Assembly: GCA_035041965.1 (NCBI GenBank)
Contig: JAPYMA010000850.1
Coordinates: 1 to 64,000, forward strand
Source of the DNA: Anisakis pegreffii
Taxonomy: Eukaryota; Nematoda; Chromadorea; Rhabditida; Anisakidae
DNA length: 64,000 nucleotides
Direction of reading: 5' to 3'
The position numbers were made by a program, and so were the translations under genes. Below the pieces are notes generated by a model. The model was not told where the DNA came from and did not search any database. It saw only the letters and a program-made list of their open reading frames with translations. Of the stretch, positions 34,662-47,080 are shown piece by piece (position 1 is the stretch's first letter; the number at the start of each line of letters is the position of its first letter).

Positions 34662-37600
34662 TCATAATGTTGGATCAACACGTCTGCTTATATCCATCAT
34701 AACACAATCAACCGTCTCGTCCATTGGATTGTTGAACTCTTCACTGAACTCATTCCGCATTTCTTGAAGTCGTAGCCTGAAAAATGAACTACTCAAAAAA
34801 CTCCTTTCATGAAATTTCATTTAGCTGACGACGAAAAATTTCCCAGTTTTCTAGAAATTTTCAGAATATTATCTAAAATTCAGATCTCGACACAATCTCA
34901 TCATCCTTTAACGCTCTAACACCGTAATAACTTCCTCTATTCACTACTAATTCCATTCCAATTATATCTGCATCATTATCGAATCATACGAATAAACCAC
35001 TCAAAGAACAATATCAAATCGAAAAAACAATCAGAAAACAACTTACAATGTAACAATATCCGCATGTTTCCCTTCCACCGCCAGATCCAACGCCGTCTCA
35101 CCGTTGCTGTTCTTTAAGTGTTGATCTGCGCCACGTTTCATCAACTGACAAACGATCCTGAACATTGCACGAGTCAACAAATCAACTCACAAATCAATCA
35201 AAATCCACCGAAAATTTTATACTCTCAAAAAATCGCCTAAAGTTACAGCGAACTGACTTTTATAAGAAAATGACGACTGTTCGATTCAGTGTCTCAAAAC
35301 CTTTCTCGTCACCAATCTGTTGAAATTCCTTCACCTCCAAAAAATCTCCTTTTAGAGCGTTAATTTGACTAGAGATAATTCATTCTTTCTTCAGTTAAAT
35401 GATCTATCGTAAAAATGTACAAATGCTCTATTTGTATGGCTGATGATCTTCTGAATATCGCAATCAAATGCCAAAACAACCCACAAAGTATGTGCGTTTG
35501 CACTTGCGATATGAAGTGGTGAGTTCATCGAGTCATCTAATGAGTTCACTTTTGAGCCATTGAGCAGTAGAAATTCCGCAGCAACTCCTTGATTCTGAAA
35601 ATGCAATTTGAGAATTCAAAACTGAAACGAGCTGAATAGAAAACAACTTGCTGAAGATTCTTTCCGAAAACTGAAACCTTCTCAACATTTCGTTGAAAAA
35701 CTCTCCCAATCATCAACCTCTTCTTGAATTTATAACTGCTATCACCCAGTGGCATCAACCTCCTGAACAGTATCTATCTTCAAATCACAAACGAACACAA
35801 AAATCGCAACAACAAACATTTTTAATAGCCGTATGCAGTGCAGTTGTTTTATGGAATGTCGAATGGATATCCACCCCGTGCGCCACTAAACGAGACAATT
35901 CAGCGATATCACCGCTTGCCGCAGCTTTGAGAACATTCTCACCACATTCACGACTCGTCACACCGTTCGTACCGCTACTACCTTCAATTGGCACCAATAA
36001 TATAATAAAGCAATTCAGTCATACATTCAAACAACAATAACCGAAGTACTGAAGTATAACTATTCGATCATTCGCACAATAATATCTTCACATAAATAAT
36101 CTTCGCCTACCAGCCACATCCTGTTGAGATTCCTCAATTTCTGTGTCGGAACCACACGATACAGATACTCGACGTTGCAGCACTTCAACTGCAAATCATG
36201 CCGATACATTAAAATATTAAACAAGATCAAATTTCAATCATTCAGCCGACGCATAAAATCGATCATTCGAAACTGATTTGTCATTCCAACAATGCATCTG
36301 GCGTGTTTGCCTTCTTCACATCAGCCGACGAGAAAACTAATGAAAATCCTTTCATTTGCTCACAATTCTCCTCAACATATTGCGAAGAGAAAACCACCTC
36401 GTTTCATGTGAAAAGCTGCGGAAACAAAAAAGCAAAACGATACTTTCAACTAATAGCAAATACGAACGCACCATTATTCGTAAACAATGGTTCAGGTAGA
36501 TAAGGAGAGAGACTTTTGCCATGTTTACATATGGATGTCGTCTCTTTTTCAGATGATTTCAGTCCTAATTTCGAGTCATTTACACATATTGCACAACTCC
36601 CAACAATTTCATTCGATGATGGTTTCGCCTGATTGTCAGGTACTTTCCCTTCAAAATGTTCAGTTGTCAGTTCACGAGCAGAACACGACCTCAGTGGAGC
36701 TGAAAAATCCCCACTGAACATCTTCTCATCAATGAAGAAATAATAACAATGAAGAAATAATTATGGAAAAATATTTCCTTGCAAACGTAAAAATTCGAAC
36801 TAACATTTTGCGCTGTTCGTTTTACGCAGAAGACGTTCCGCGCGCAAGTTGGCACTGTTTTGCGCCCGTTCACGATCCAAACGTGCGAATCTACGTTCCA
36901 CATACTTCGCCCGAATCCATGCCTCACGAACAAGCCTTAAAAATTTATCTGTTCCGATGAAAAACTGAAACAAACAAACAAAAAAAAGACGATTCCATCC
37001 TCTCTAAATGAACATCCATTCTCTTCCAACTGCCTCGTAAACTTTCTAATCACTACTACCACTCAACTGATAGTAGAGAAATCCCAATGAAACAATTGCT
37101 CCTACCTTGTGGACGAAGGCTTCGCTTGCGGAGGCATAACACTCTCATCTGTTGGCAAATATGCCAAATAAATGGAGTTCACTAAGCGATTGCCCAGCGA
37201 CAACATCAATTTACGTTGCTCCAACTCAAACGAATCCATTGTCAGCGAACGAATCTTCGAGATTTGCACACCAAAACTTCGATGTATACCACAACATTCA
37301 ATACATAATAACACCTCAAAAACAAACACTCAATTCAATTTATTTCTAATGTAATTCAACTAAAAATCTCATCGATTCCGCAATGCGATATAAAGCGATA
37401 AATATCTTATGCAAAACCGTTATATCTAAAGCGAAACAAAACCCGAAAACCACTCCATCAATGAATACAACTACATATTCATCCGTATTGGCTAATCAAA
37501 CAACAACCCTACATTATTCAAATTCCAATCGCTCTACTATTCAATTCTATCTGGTAACTGATTGAATGAGTGCTAACAACTCACACCAATATTAATACTC

Positions 37601-40600
37601 GCCCATTTCGGCGCATCTGCACCACAATCTGCACATTTATCATTTCCTGGTATTCTCCGTAATTCACTTAAAAATGAGCCCTTCTCTTTCGTTGATGTCG
37701 ACGGTAATGATATATTCTGCTGCTGCTGCTGAAGCTGATGCTGATTTTGTTGTGCAGAAGATTGACTTTGATGTTTAACATGCTTATCACTAGTTGTTTT
37801 TGCCGTGTCCATGTTATTATCGTTACCATTCGCACTAGTGCCCTCACTTTCATCCGGATTATTCCAGTCACAATCAGCCAGAGTTGTTTGCAGTAAAGTT
37901 TTTGTCGATTCAATCACGCTATCGTCACTTTCGTGCAAATGGTGAATGGTACGTTGCAGGGCACGCATCCACGCGTTACACAACGTATCCGAGTCGGCTT
38001 GTAGCAAATGACTTCTGTAAATCTATTCAATCAACCCAAAAAGCTCTCTCTTGCTCAAACACATTCTTCTTCTCCTTCTCCTCAACAAGTTTTTCTATCA
38101 TGTTTCTATCATCCGCACTTGAATTTTTATCAGAGATATTTCTTTTTTCCAAACTCTTACCAACAAAAAGTTCTACGTTTCCAAAATAAATTTCTTTCCA
38201 AATTCAATCTTCAAAATGATTCCAAGTGAACTGACAAATACATCTCTTTACTGTGCGTTTACGGCATTCTATCACAATGATTTCAAATTGTCACGGAATA
38301 TTTTTTACATGTTCGTTGCGATGAAAGCATTGCTGAGATAATAAAATTTGTGCAATTACTTTGTCGGTGTAACCAGTTCAAAACAACACGCCCTTTCCAC
38401 ATTCGAAGGCGCCGGTCGAACCAAACACAACTTCAAATCCGGCTCCATTACAGTTGGGGTTTCTAACTCGGCTGATCGATGGGAATACAACTACAATTCG
38501 GCATCATATAAAACTTTTCACCTACTATATAGATCGATTCACCTCGAATCAAATCAAGTTACTATCAACAAATAAACAAAAATTAAAATTTGAGAGGAAC
38601 CAAATGAAATTAAATTTGAGAGATCGAAAACGTTGCACATTGCAATGAAAAATATGTGATGTATAAGAGTGGATACAACAAGCACTGATATAAAAGAAAC
38701 TCAAAACATTAACTATTGACGATTACTAGTCAGCAATAATTCATTGATAGTTATTACTGCTTTACTGTATTGTTAATTTACCACTTCACTGTTTCATAGT
38801 AAAGAAGTAAGTAAGTTCACTTCGAAACGAATGCACATCGAAACACACAAACAATCGCTTTATACCCAACAAAATCGCCTTGTAAATTGCACGAAATGAC
38901 TCTGAGTAAACGGTAAAATAAACGAAATGCTACAAACCAAAAATGTCAAACCCATACCAATTTATTATCCTTAATTTGAAACCATCTTCGATGCCATGTT
39001 TTGAAGGCGTTTGTTGCCCTCTTGAAGAGATACCCCTCCATAACGACGTCATCCTCTGGTGACATACCCGTCGGATGTAAAAACACTTCCTTAAACAAAA
39101 TCAATCACTTACATCAAATAATCCAGCATCGAAAACGAAACGCAAACAATCTTGTTGAGGCATTCCTCCTTCTCAAATCCAATTATCTCTTTTACTCACA
39201 AGGAAAAACTTATCTCCATTCCAGAAATTCCAAAAAAAGAAGAAAAAATCCAGAGAAGGCAACAAACCTTCGGTACAAGTGAGTGACGATCTTGCATTTT
39301 GCGTTCAACTGATTTACTTTTCGTCACCAAACTCGTCACCGTATTCGCAATTGAACCATTCTCTACAGCCGTCCACTCATCGAAGAAGGCATGCCCTCGT
39401 GAGAAGAACGAATTACATTCCTTCACAAATGACCACAACTGAACACTTGGAAATTACCATACACACAGTTTCGTCAAATATTTTTTACAATATACAATAT
39501 TTTTTAATCCGAACTAACTTTTCACAAATTTCATTCCACATTTCCCCTTGCCTATTCATCCGCGACCATAAAAATCCAAAAAAATGAACCCAAAAAAATT
39601 CAAAAACAAAACAATGTTCCACTTTCCACGAACGAATACAACTACCGAATGAAGACTAATGATCACTAAAACGGAATCAATCAATCTCTCTAAATATCTC
39701 ACCGCATCTAATATAATATGATCCTTTTTCGCATGAATGATATTAATTTGTGCCACATAATCCAACGTCGTGTGTGCAAAACAAGTGCCCACAGCCGTCA
39801 GCGCGTTACGAGCGTCAGACAACTCGGCACCTCGCGACCTCGGCACCGATGCCTTTCGACACAACGCCTCATCCAACGACGTCGAAAGATTCTCGAATTG
39901 TGAACGTGTCTCACCGATCTTTGCCAGTTCACTGAAATCAAACAAAACAAAATCTAATTCAATCAGTCATAAAACCAAATCGCTCCATCAATCCACTCAT
40001 TTGCAAGCTGTCGCATTTTAGAACACACATAGATGTTCGCAAAAAAGAAAAACAATAATAATAAAAATAACAATAACAATAATAACAACAGCAATAATCC
40101 AAAAAATACTAAATAAAACAACGAACCCTTTCGAGAAGTTATTCAGAGACGCATAGATATTCGACGTTGCAGTCTCGATCAGCACACGATTCAAGTGCAC
40201 GATATGCGCGTACGCATCTGATAGCGATTTCAAAGTGGACAGTGTAGCCGTGTCCTGTGGTAACGTCTCAGCACACAACTGATTCACCAACACCGACAGA
40301 GCACTTAATTCGATACCATTAATAACCAATTAATTCATAATCCAACTCTAACTTCACACCTAACTGAACAATCAACACAGATAATAACCCACTATTCACC
40401 AAATTGAATCTAAATAACCCCGCAGCATTTCACACAAAACTTCAATTAACCAAAATACATATCAATCAAAATCCAACAAATCAAATGTAAATCAAAAACT
40501 CACTAAAAACTGCTTACGTACTGTTTGCCATACTCACTTATTGTCGTCAACACTCGAAGGCACTGAAATGAAATGAAATGAAACGCACAAATATGAAATG

Positions 40601-41134
40601 AACACTAAAACAAAACTAAACTCAAAATACACACTCCAAAACATAAGTTCGAAACTCTCTAATACAGTAATCCAATGATGATAAAATCTTTAAAATTCCA
40701 CTTTAATTGATACACAATTCATAAAATTCATTTACATATCCAAAAATAAATATTTCAAATTCAATAACGAGTGCTCACACAAATTCCTTCAATACGATAT
40801 AAATAAAAATACTTTCAAGAAACTAAAACTTTCTAAGTAAAATATCCATCAAATTCATCTCAAACTATTCCCCTTCTAACTATCAATATATCACGCAATG
40901 TTCCAACCAACAAGCCAAATGCACACCTCATTCAGTCTGCCATCCAACTTCAAAAAATACGCTTCATGAACGCCAATCATATGTCTGCAAAACATTTAAT
41001 TTAAAACAAAAACATCATCTTCAACTACCCAATACAATCCAAATATAAGTGATACAATACCTGAATCGCGGTGAATCTTTCAGCGCCTCTGTGAAATCTA
41101 ATTTTGGAAGCGGCTCTTCCACTAAACTGGCCAT
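34662..41134 (-). CDS. cnt-1: BAR-PH-ArfGAP-ankyrin protein (ACAP / CNT-1 type Arf GTPase activator)
   Basis: It stimulates GTP hydrolysis by Arf GTPases on endosomal and plasma membranes. Exons on the minus strand: 41134-41061, 40984-40927, 40562-40518, about 40300-40127, 39931-39703, 39438-39268, 39089-38958, 38462-38360, 38014-37585, 37314-37106, 36935-36826, 36699-36472, 36188-36111, 35981-35818, 35594-35485, 35157-35047 and 34776-34662. Order: BAR domain (start DFTEALKDSPRFR; later LDYVAQINIIHAKK), PH domain (VMEGYLFKRA to ELVTPTK then LLQADSD), a Gln-rich linker, the ArfGAP zinc finger (CADCGA and LCIECCGIHRSFG, giving the four cysteines, plus the catalytic-type Arg of HRS), linker, and about three ankyrin repeats (PLHIASANAHTL, RGADQH, ETALDLA). 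The C-terminus ends DISRRVDPTL. Total about 850 residues, close to the family size. The fourth exon start and a few residues of the PH domain between 38958 and 38462 are unresolved. Confidence 0.92.
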
Positions 41135-43574
41135 TTTCTATTGAGCCCGTCTTTCTTTCAGTTCAATTCGCTTGAATCACAAACGCCTCCAAAAATTCCT
41201 TTCAATGAAATCTCCAATAATTACCAATCAACAACTGAAATACCAATCAGTTTCACTCTATTAAAATCAATTCTCAAGCATTCATAATCGTTACACCAAT
41301 ACCAAATACCAATTCAAATCTCATCGAATCGAAACGCAAACCAACGAACGCATAAAAATCACAACAAAAAGCATCCATCCATGAATATTCATAAAATATT
41401 AACATTCAAATTCACCGTCCCATTCACATAACAAATAAAATATCGCATCAAATATAAATCATAAAATTCCAAATACATTCAATAAGTTATATGTCATAAA
41501 ATGAATAGATACATACATATGAATTATGTGACTAGACAATTATAAATGAATAAATCAAAGAATATAACAAATCAAATGCCATTTCCCCATTACGTTTTCC
41601 AGATTTGTAACTATAAGATTCATCATGAACCCTGCAAAATCCACAGTTACATGGCCCTAATTAAGACTCAATCGCTCGATAAATCTCCACTCAAATCAAC
41701 GAACCTCAACTGAAATCGCTCACTAACTCAACAACCAACTTCACAAGTAATCTCTCCTCAAATCTCCCCATAATCCTCTGTTCTCCTTCTATGCCCATCC
41801 CAATCGCCACCGTCTTAAAACAATGACCAATTACAACTATTCTATAAGTATTCGCCTTCACATAACAAATGAAATTCTACAATATACCCACAAATACATA
41901 TCCTCTCATAAATGATATTCTCAAATTTAAAACTCAACTAAAAAGCGTTCATTACATTATTTACCAAACGAACACTGCATCTAACCAAATGACCATATAA
42001 TCATTTCTAAGCACTAACTAATTTCTCGTCAAAAATGACAGTTTTAACTGCATTCCATTCGTATACACACTCGAGAACACTTAAATGTGATCACTTTTAT
42101 GATATATCGTCTACTTATACGTTCATATCCTTCATATTATATCCGTATAACTCATGTGATACTCGCTCCTCCATATGAAACCTATATCTTTTTACAATTT
42201 CTTTGACTTTTTATCCACAGATCCACAAAACAATAATTGAATTTCATTGCAAAAAGAAAACGCTCCCATATAAGAACTCATAGGCCATATGCATTCAGTT
42301 ATCAGAGAGAATCAATAGTCTCGAATTGTCTTCTTTTTTCATTTCGTTTCACTGACAACTATGGTTATAGCTTATGTGTTATGCTATGAAACGAAACGAG
42401 ACAAAATGAAATGACATAAAATTTAATTACACGAAATTCCATTCGAACTAATCGCTCTCTGAACGATTGCTTATTCATTCGCACAAATCATTCGAAACTC
42501 ATTCCCTCACATATGTCACAAACGAGACCAATTCCCGACTTCGTATCGCATTCAACTTCAACTCAATTCCTCAACGATTACATTCAAAAATAAATACACG
42601 AATCTCATCTACAGTTCTGGTCGAGGATCGGTTTCAAATTCACACTATTGAATGTGATTCATAGCGAATGAAATTCATAGCGAAATTTTTTGCTCCTTCC
42701 TTCTTTCTTCACGTATATCAAAACTGAATAAATTTACAATTTTTATTGAATACCAGTGACGAAATTTCTCTCAATACAATTAAAAAATTTTGTTGCCAAA
42801 ATGAAGCTCCAAATAATTCTGTGCTTAGAACACAAAAATCCTCTGTTCAGAATGCTAAAAAAAAACGACATAAATTTTCTCTATTAAAATTAAATTCTGC
42901 TGGAAAAAACCTTTCCATAAAAATAAATTCTTCTTTGCAAATCCGAATTTGTAAAAACATTTCAACTATTTCGTTGAAAATTAGATAAATTCCAGCCAAA
43001 TTTGACAAAATATACCAACTGATGTCTCGTATGGACCAATGCGAAATCACCGATCAAAATTGACTGCACCAGTAGCACGAACAGCTCTATTCGTTGCCAC
43101 TATAAACATCCGAAAGCCTAAAAAAAACCCAATAAGCCAGCCAACCGATATAAACAATTTTAGAACCGAGTCTAAAAGTAAACAATGATTTTTTAAGCAC
43201 CCTTCAACGCCCAATCGCACATCTCATTCCAATTCGAGGGTATATTCATATTAATATCACAAATGAATATTCATAAAATTGAACTTTCGAAAACAGCAAA
43301 TAAAATGAAGTAATATCATTGCAGATAATGCATTAAACATTTCAAATGAAACATTTGAAAGATGACTCATTTACACAAACAATTTTTTATTAATCACACA
43401 AACCAATGACATAATCATTATTTAATCACATAAACCACTATCAATCCTTTTAATCGTAATCACATAAATCAATTGAAAATACCAATTTCATGCTAAATGT
43501 GGAACCGCTAATAACATATCAGACTGTGACTCATCAATTAATCCATCATGAATTCCAAATTATTGATATTAATG

Positions 43575-43605
<31 letters not shown>

Positions 43606-43856
43606 TAATAATAATAACAAAGACAATGATGAAAATAATAATGACAGCAGTGATAATCATAACAATTATAATAATAACGATAATAAAAGTAACAACTCAA
43701 AATAACACTACAACAGCAATAATAACAATATATGAACAATAGTAACAATAGAAAGATAACAATAGCAAATAACAATAAACATGCCAATTGCAATAACGAA
43801 AGCAGTTAATACCTCACCTCATATACAGACACTCTCCCGAAATTAATTAGAATAAA
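41135..43856. other. Interval between ELP5 and the ArfGAP gene
   Basis: Both flanking genes run on the minus strand. The 2.7 kb between them has no recognisable exon but keeps the A/C-rich plus-strand composition of the flanking introns, so it may be transcribed (5' untranslated exons, a long first intron, or a read-through precursor). It includes a short Lys/Asn-rich plus frame at 42746-42988, judged spurious. Confidence 0.5.
43572..43720. repeat. AAT/ATA microsatellite
   Basis: A long imperfect aat/ata/aac trinucleotide run about 150 bp downstream of the ELP5 stop codon. It generates spurious Asn-, Ile- or Tyr-rich open frames in all frames. Confidence 0.95.
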
Positions 43857-46154
43857 TCAAATCTGTAAGTCGTCATCAGGGTCACTGTCGTCTAAATCGT
43901 CAGCCTCGTCCGGTGTATAGATGATACGCCCTCCAACCCTAACCTTCTTTCGTCCACTCGCACTGATCCCCACTAAGCCTGCAATAATGAGTTAAATAAT
44001 TCATGTTATATCAATATTAGGACTATCAGTATTATTATGAATATAACTCTTATTACTATTATTTACCCGCCGTTACTCAGAAATCATTTCACTTCAATAT
44101 AACTTTCCATAATCAAATGAAAAACTGCAATGAAAAATGAGAAATACCAAAAATGTTACATGCTTACTAGTACTTATGACTGAACTTTTTTAGAAAAAAA
44201 CTACGCATGGAACAATGAACTTACTACACTTACAAATGATTTTTCACACATTCAACTCATAAAACCAATTGGAAACGTAAATATGAACAATTGCAAAAGT
44301 AACCTTCTTGAGTCTGTGCAGCCATATACGGTAATTTGAGGTTTCGTTTAGCCTTCAGTTCAGATTCACTCAGCTGTAAGCCGATATCGAACGGCACTAT
44401 GAGATCCTCTAAAGGATTTGTATTGGAATCTGCTTTTGCAGTCTCCGAAACCACGGCTGAGGTCTTCTTTTCATCCAGCAACGGCTTACATGACATGTTG
44501 CAATGACTGTCCACTTTGAACGATTCTAACTGCAATCAAAAAAACCATTCAATATCACCTGATAACATCATATCATTCTCTTCATGCACTGAATACTTTC
44601 GGTTTCGTTTTTATTACTTGTTAAATGCCACCAATGTTTTGAGAGCATTGAAGTCGAAGTGCTGTAGATAAATTCTCAAATAAGATTCAATCATTTTCAT
44701 AATTCAACGAAAAACACTTGAAAAGGTGATGGAAATCAAAAAGATTTTCAAGGCTTATCACTGACTTTTTTCACTTTTCTACCACTTTTCTTATAATAAA
44801 TAGTCTCGCACAAACATGTCCGATTCTCTCCCCATCGAATGCACATAACAACATCAGCCACTGAACAGAGTCTTTTCCATAAGGCTTCTGATAGGTCTTC
44901 ATCGTGAATTCTGGCGATCAGAGCACCGCCTCGGACTGCAATTTTCTGCATCAGGCTGAATCTTTTGTGGTCTTTGCATCGATTTTGACAATATCTCATT
45001 AATCTATCACCAATATTTGAGCATTTAATTATAATTTATCACTATTCATCGCTCCTTCAACCGAATTACTGCTATAAATTTCACTCCCAGTTCAATGAAA
45101 GTTATTTTATTTCAATATAGACTTCACTATCAGCCATATACCTTACCATCATCTACTTTATAAATCGTAATCACAATCCATCTAGTCCTTATCAGCCATA
45201 ATTCCACTGATAATAGTACCGGTTTCATTGTGTTCGTTGCCCTTACAACCCTAATTTATACCATAATCATTCTCTGTCCCATCTTATAATCCCATTAAAC
45301 TCAAATCTATACCTGATAAATTTTTCATCAACCTTATGACCTCATCCTCCGAGGTCGAAGGCCATTTGAACGGAACATTCATCGAGTCTAGGAAAAATGC
45401 TGTTCTTTGATTCGGATCGCTTGTGATTTTCCGCGAAATTTTCAGCAAATTCTCCAATCCATCGATATTCTCTAGCGAAGTGCCTTCTTTACAAACACAA
45501 CCGAAACGTCGCTCTAAGCGGTCAGCCCAAGTGACTGTTAAAAGCAATCGAATCTGCGAGAACGATCTGCGAGCCTTCTCGATGAAACTCAACCAGAGCC
45601 GCTCTCCACTGCAACCTATCGAATCTGAAATTTTCTCGCAAATGATTTTTGTTTTGTCTCAGAAATTTCATTTGTGATTCAGATGAGCAACTGTTATATT
45701 GATGTCAGTGTTCGTATCAGTGTTGTGCTATCGTTATCATGCTCTCATTATTATCATTAAATTGCTATTGATAATTGATTGTTGTTATCAGAATATTAGT
45801 AACATTATCGGCAGCACTGCTTTTGGAATCATTTGATTACTATTAATCATTTATTGGTGTCTTTTGTCAGTTTCTATTGTGCTGTGAAATTTTTTCAAGA
45901 CTCCAACGCAGCAATTTTGATTCAGATGAAGTTAGTTTCATTTACGATCCATTATTTATTGGTGTCTGTGAGCAGGTGAGTTCTGATCCAGGTGAGTTCT
46001 GTGAGCAACGAAAAATTCATGTTAACATGCTAACTTTCAATGAAATTACTCAATTTCAAACCCAATAAAATGTTAGAATTCTTGGAAAATTTTGTAATTT
46101 AACACGAATCTGACCTTTGATAATGATTAGTCCATCTAATTTCAGTTCTTCCAT
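43857..46154 (-). CDS. ELP5: Elongator complex protein 5
   Basis: ELP5 is a RecA-fold subunit of the Elp4-5-6 subcomplex, which supports modification of tRNA wobble uridines. Five exons on the minus strand: 46154-46115, 45624-45313, 44971-44766, 44529-44304 and 43978-43857. All junctions are in phase and give 301 residues, close to the human protein. The start MEELKLDGLIIIK follows tttttccag with one base between, a likely trans-splice acceptor. The next exon continues DSIGCSGERLW. The third carries VRGGALIARIHDEDL and ends KKSGRKVKK. The fourth has PFDIGLQLSESELKAKRNLKLP, in the position of the conserved FNL-LS block. The tail IIYTPDEADDLDDSDPDDDL is the acidic C-terminal signature of ELP5. 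It is divergent from HOOK with 926 bp between start codons. Confidence 0.9.
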
Positions 46155-47080
46155 TCTGGAAAAATGACTGAACCCGAGTTGTTTATGGCACTTTCGATGA
46201 GGTATTCGTTTTCCTGTTCAACACTTCTTTATAATTGCACGCTTCCACTCGCGGAAATCAATGACTATCGCGGAATCTCGTCGTGAAGGAATAAGCTCGA
46301 GAAAGCCCTTGTCACTGAAGACTGCTGATCGATTCAGTGAATCTGCAAAATCTCTGATAAAGGTGAGTGAAAATGGATTTTAAGCAATGGAAATTACACT
46401 GAAGATTTTGAGAGTTTTTGCGTTTTATCGATGGAAATAACATTGGAAACGTTGTCTACAAATAGAACACGTTCTAATCTACGTGAAAACAGAAAAACTC
46501 CGAAAAAAATAACGATTTTCATAGAAAATTGGAAGAAAAATCACAATATTGATGCAATAGCCAGTGTTAGCTTGCGTTTTTTCTGCAAAGAAGCAGAAAC
46601 CTAGCAAGCATATGCTGAGTCGGAAGTGTTTGTGTGGCTAAGCGACCGAACGAGCCACCACTTGCCACATTCGCACTGCTACATTCAACGTGAATCAGAG
46701 GAAACTGCTCGAGTTTGTTGTTTATTTCGTAATTTTCAATGTTTTTGTGTTTGTTGTTTGATGTTTATTCCGAATTTACTATTTCTTAACTCGTTTACTC
46801 ATTAATTTACCCATTCATTTGGGTACCTGTTCATAGGTTAGCTCAGAAAATGTCGAATGAAATGATTTGAGTGACACGTATGCATATGATTTTGACTATT
46901 ATTTATCGAATGCGATTTCTCTGATGTTTCTGCGGAAATTACGTTTTCTCTGAGAAATTTACAGCAGTTTAAGTTTTAAGGAATATTTTCAAAGTGTCAA
47001 ATATCCGGGGAAATTGCACCGTTCCGTTACTCAGCGTGTTTGGCGAGTGATTTATAAATTCGTTTGACGACGAGACGAGT
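46155..47080. promoter_or_regulatory. Divergent promoter region of ELP5 and HOOK
   Basis: The region separates the two start codons. It must hold the promoters of both genes or spliced-leader acceptor sites. ttactcag at 47027-47034 lies 46 bases before the HOOK ATG and may be such an acceptor. A more GC-rich patch lies near 46560-46720. No TATA-type element is convincing. It also holds an extra candidate exon at 46261-46362. Confidence 0.45.
46261..46362 (+). CDS. Candidate upstream first exon (alternative HOOK start?)
   Basis: ATG at 46261 opens 34 codons (start MTIAESRREGISSRK, end SAKSLIK) and runs straight into donor GTGAGT at 46363. It ends in phase 0, as does the called HOOK first exon, so it could splice to 47472 in frame and replace the first 15 HOOK residues. 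That would remove part of the N-terminal Hook domain. It could equally be a chance frame. Confidence 0.35.

Noticed and set aside
43490..43793. Asn/Ile/Tyr-rich open frames
   Set aside because: They are produced by the trinucleotide repeat in all frames.
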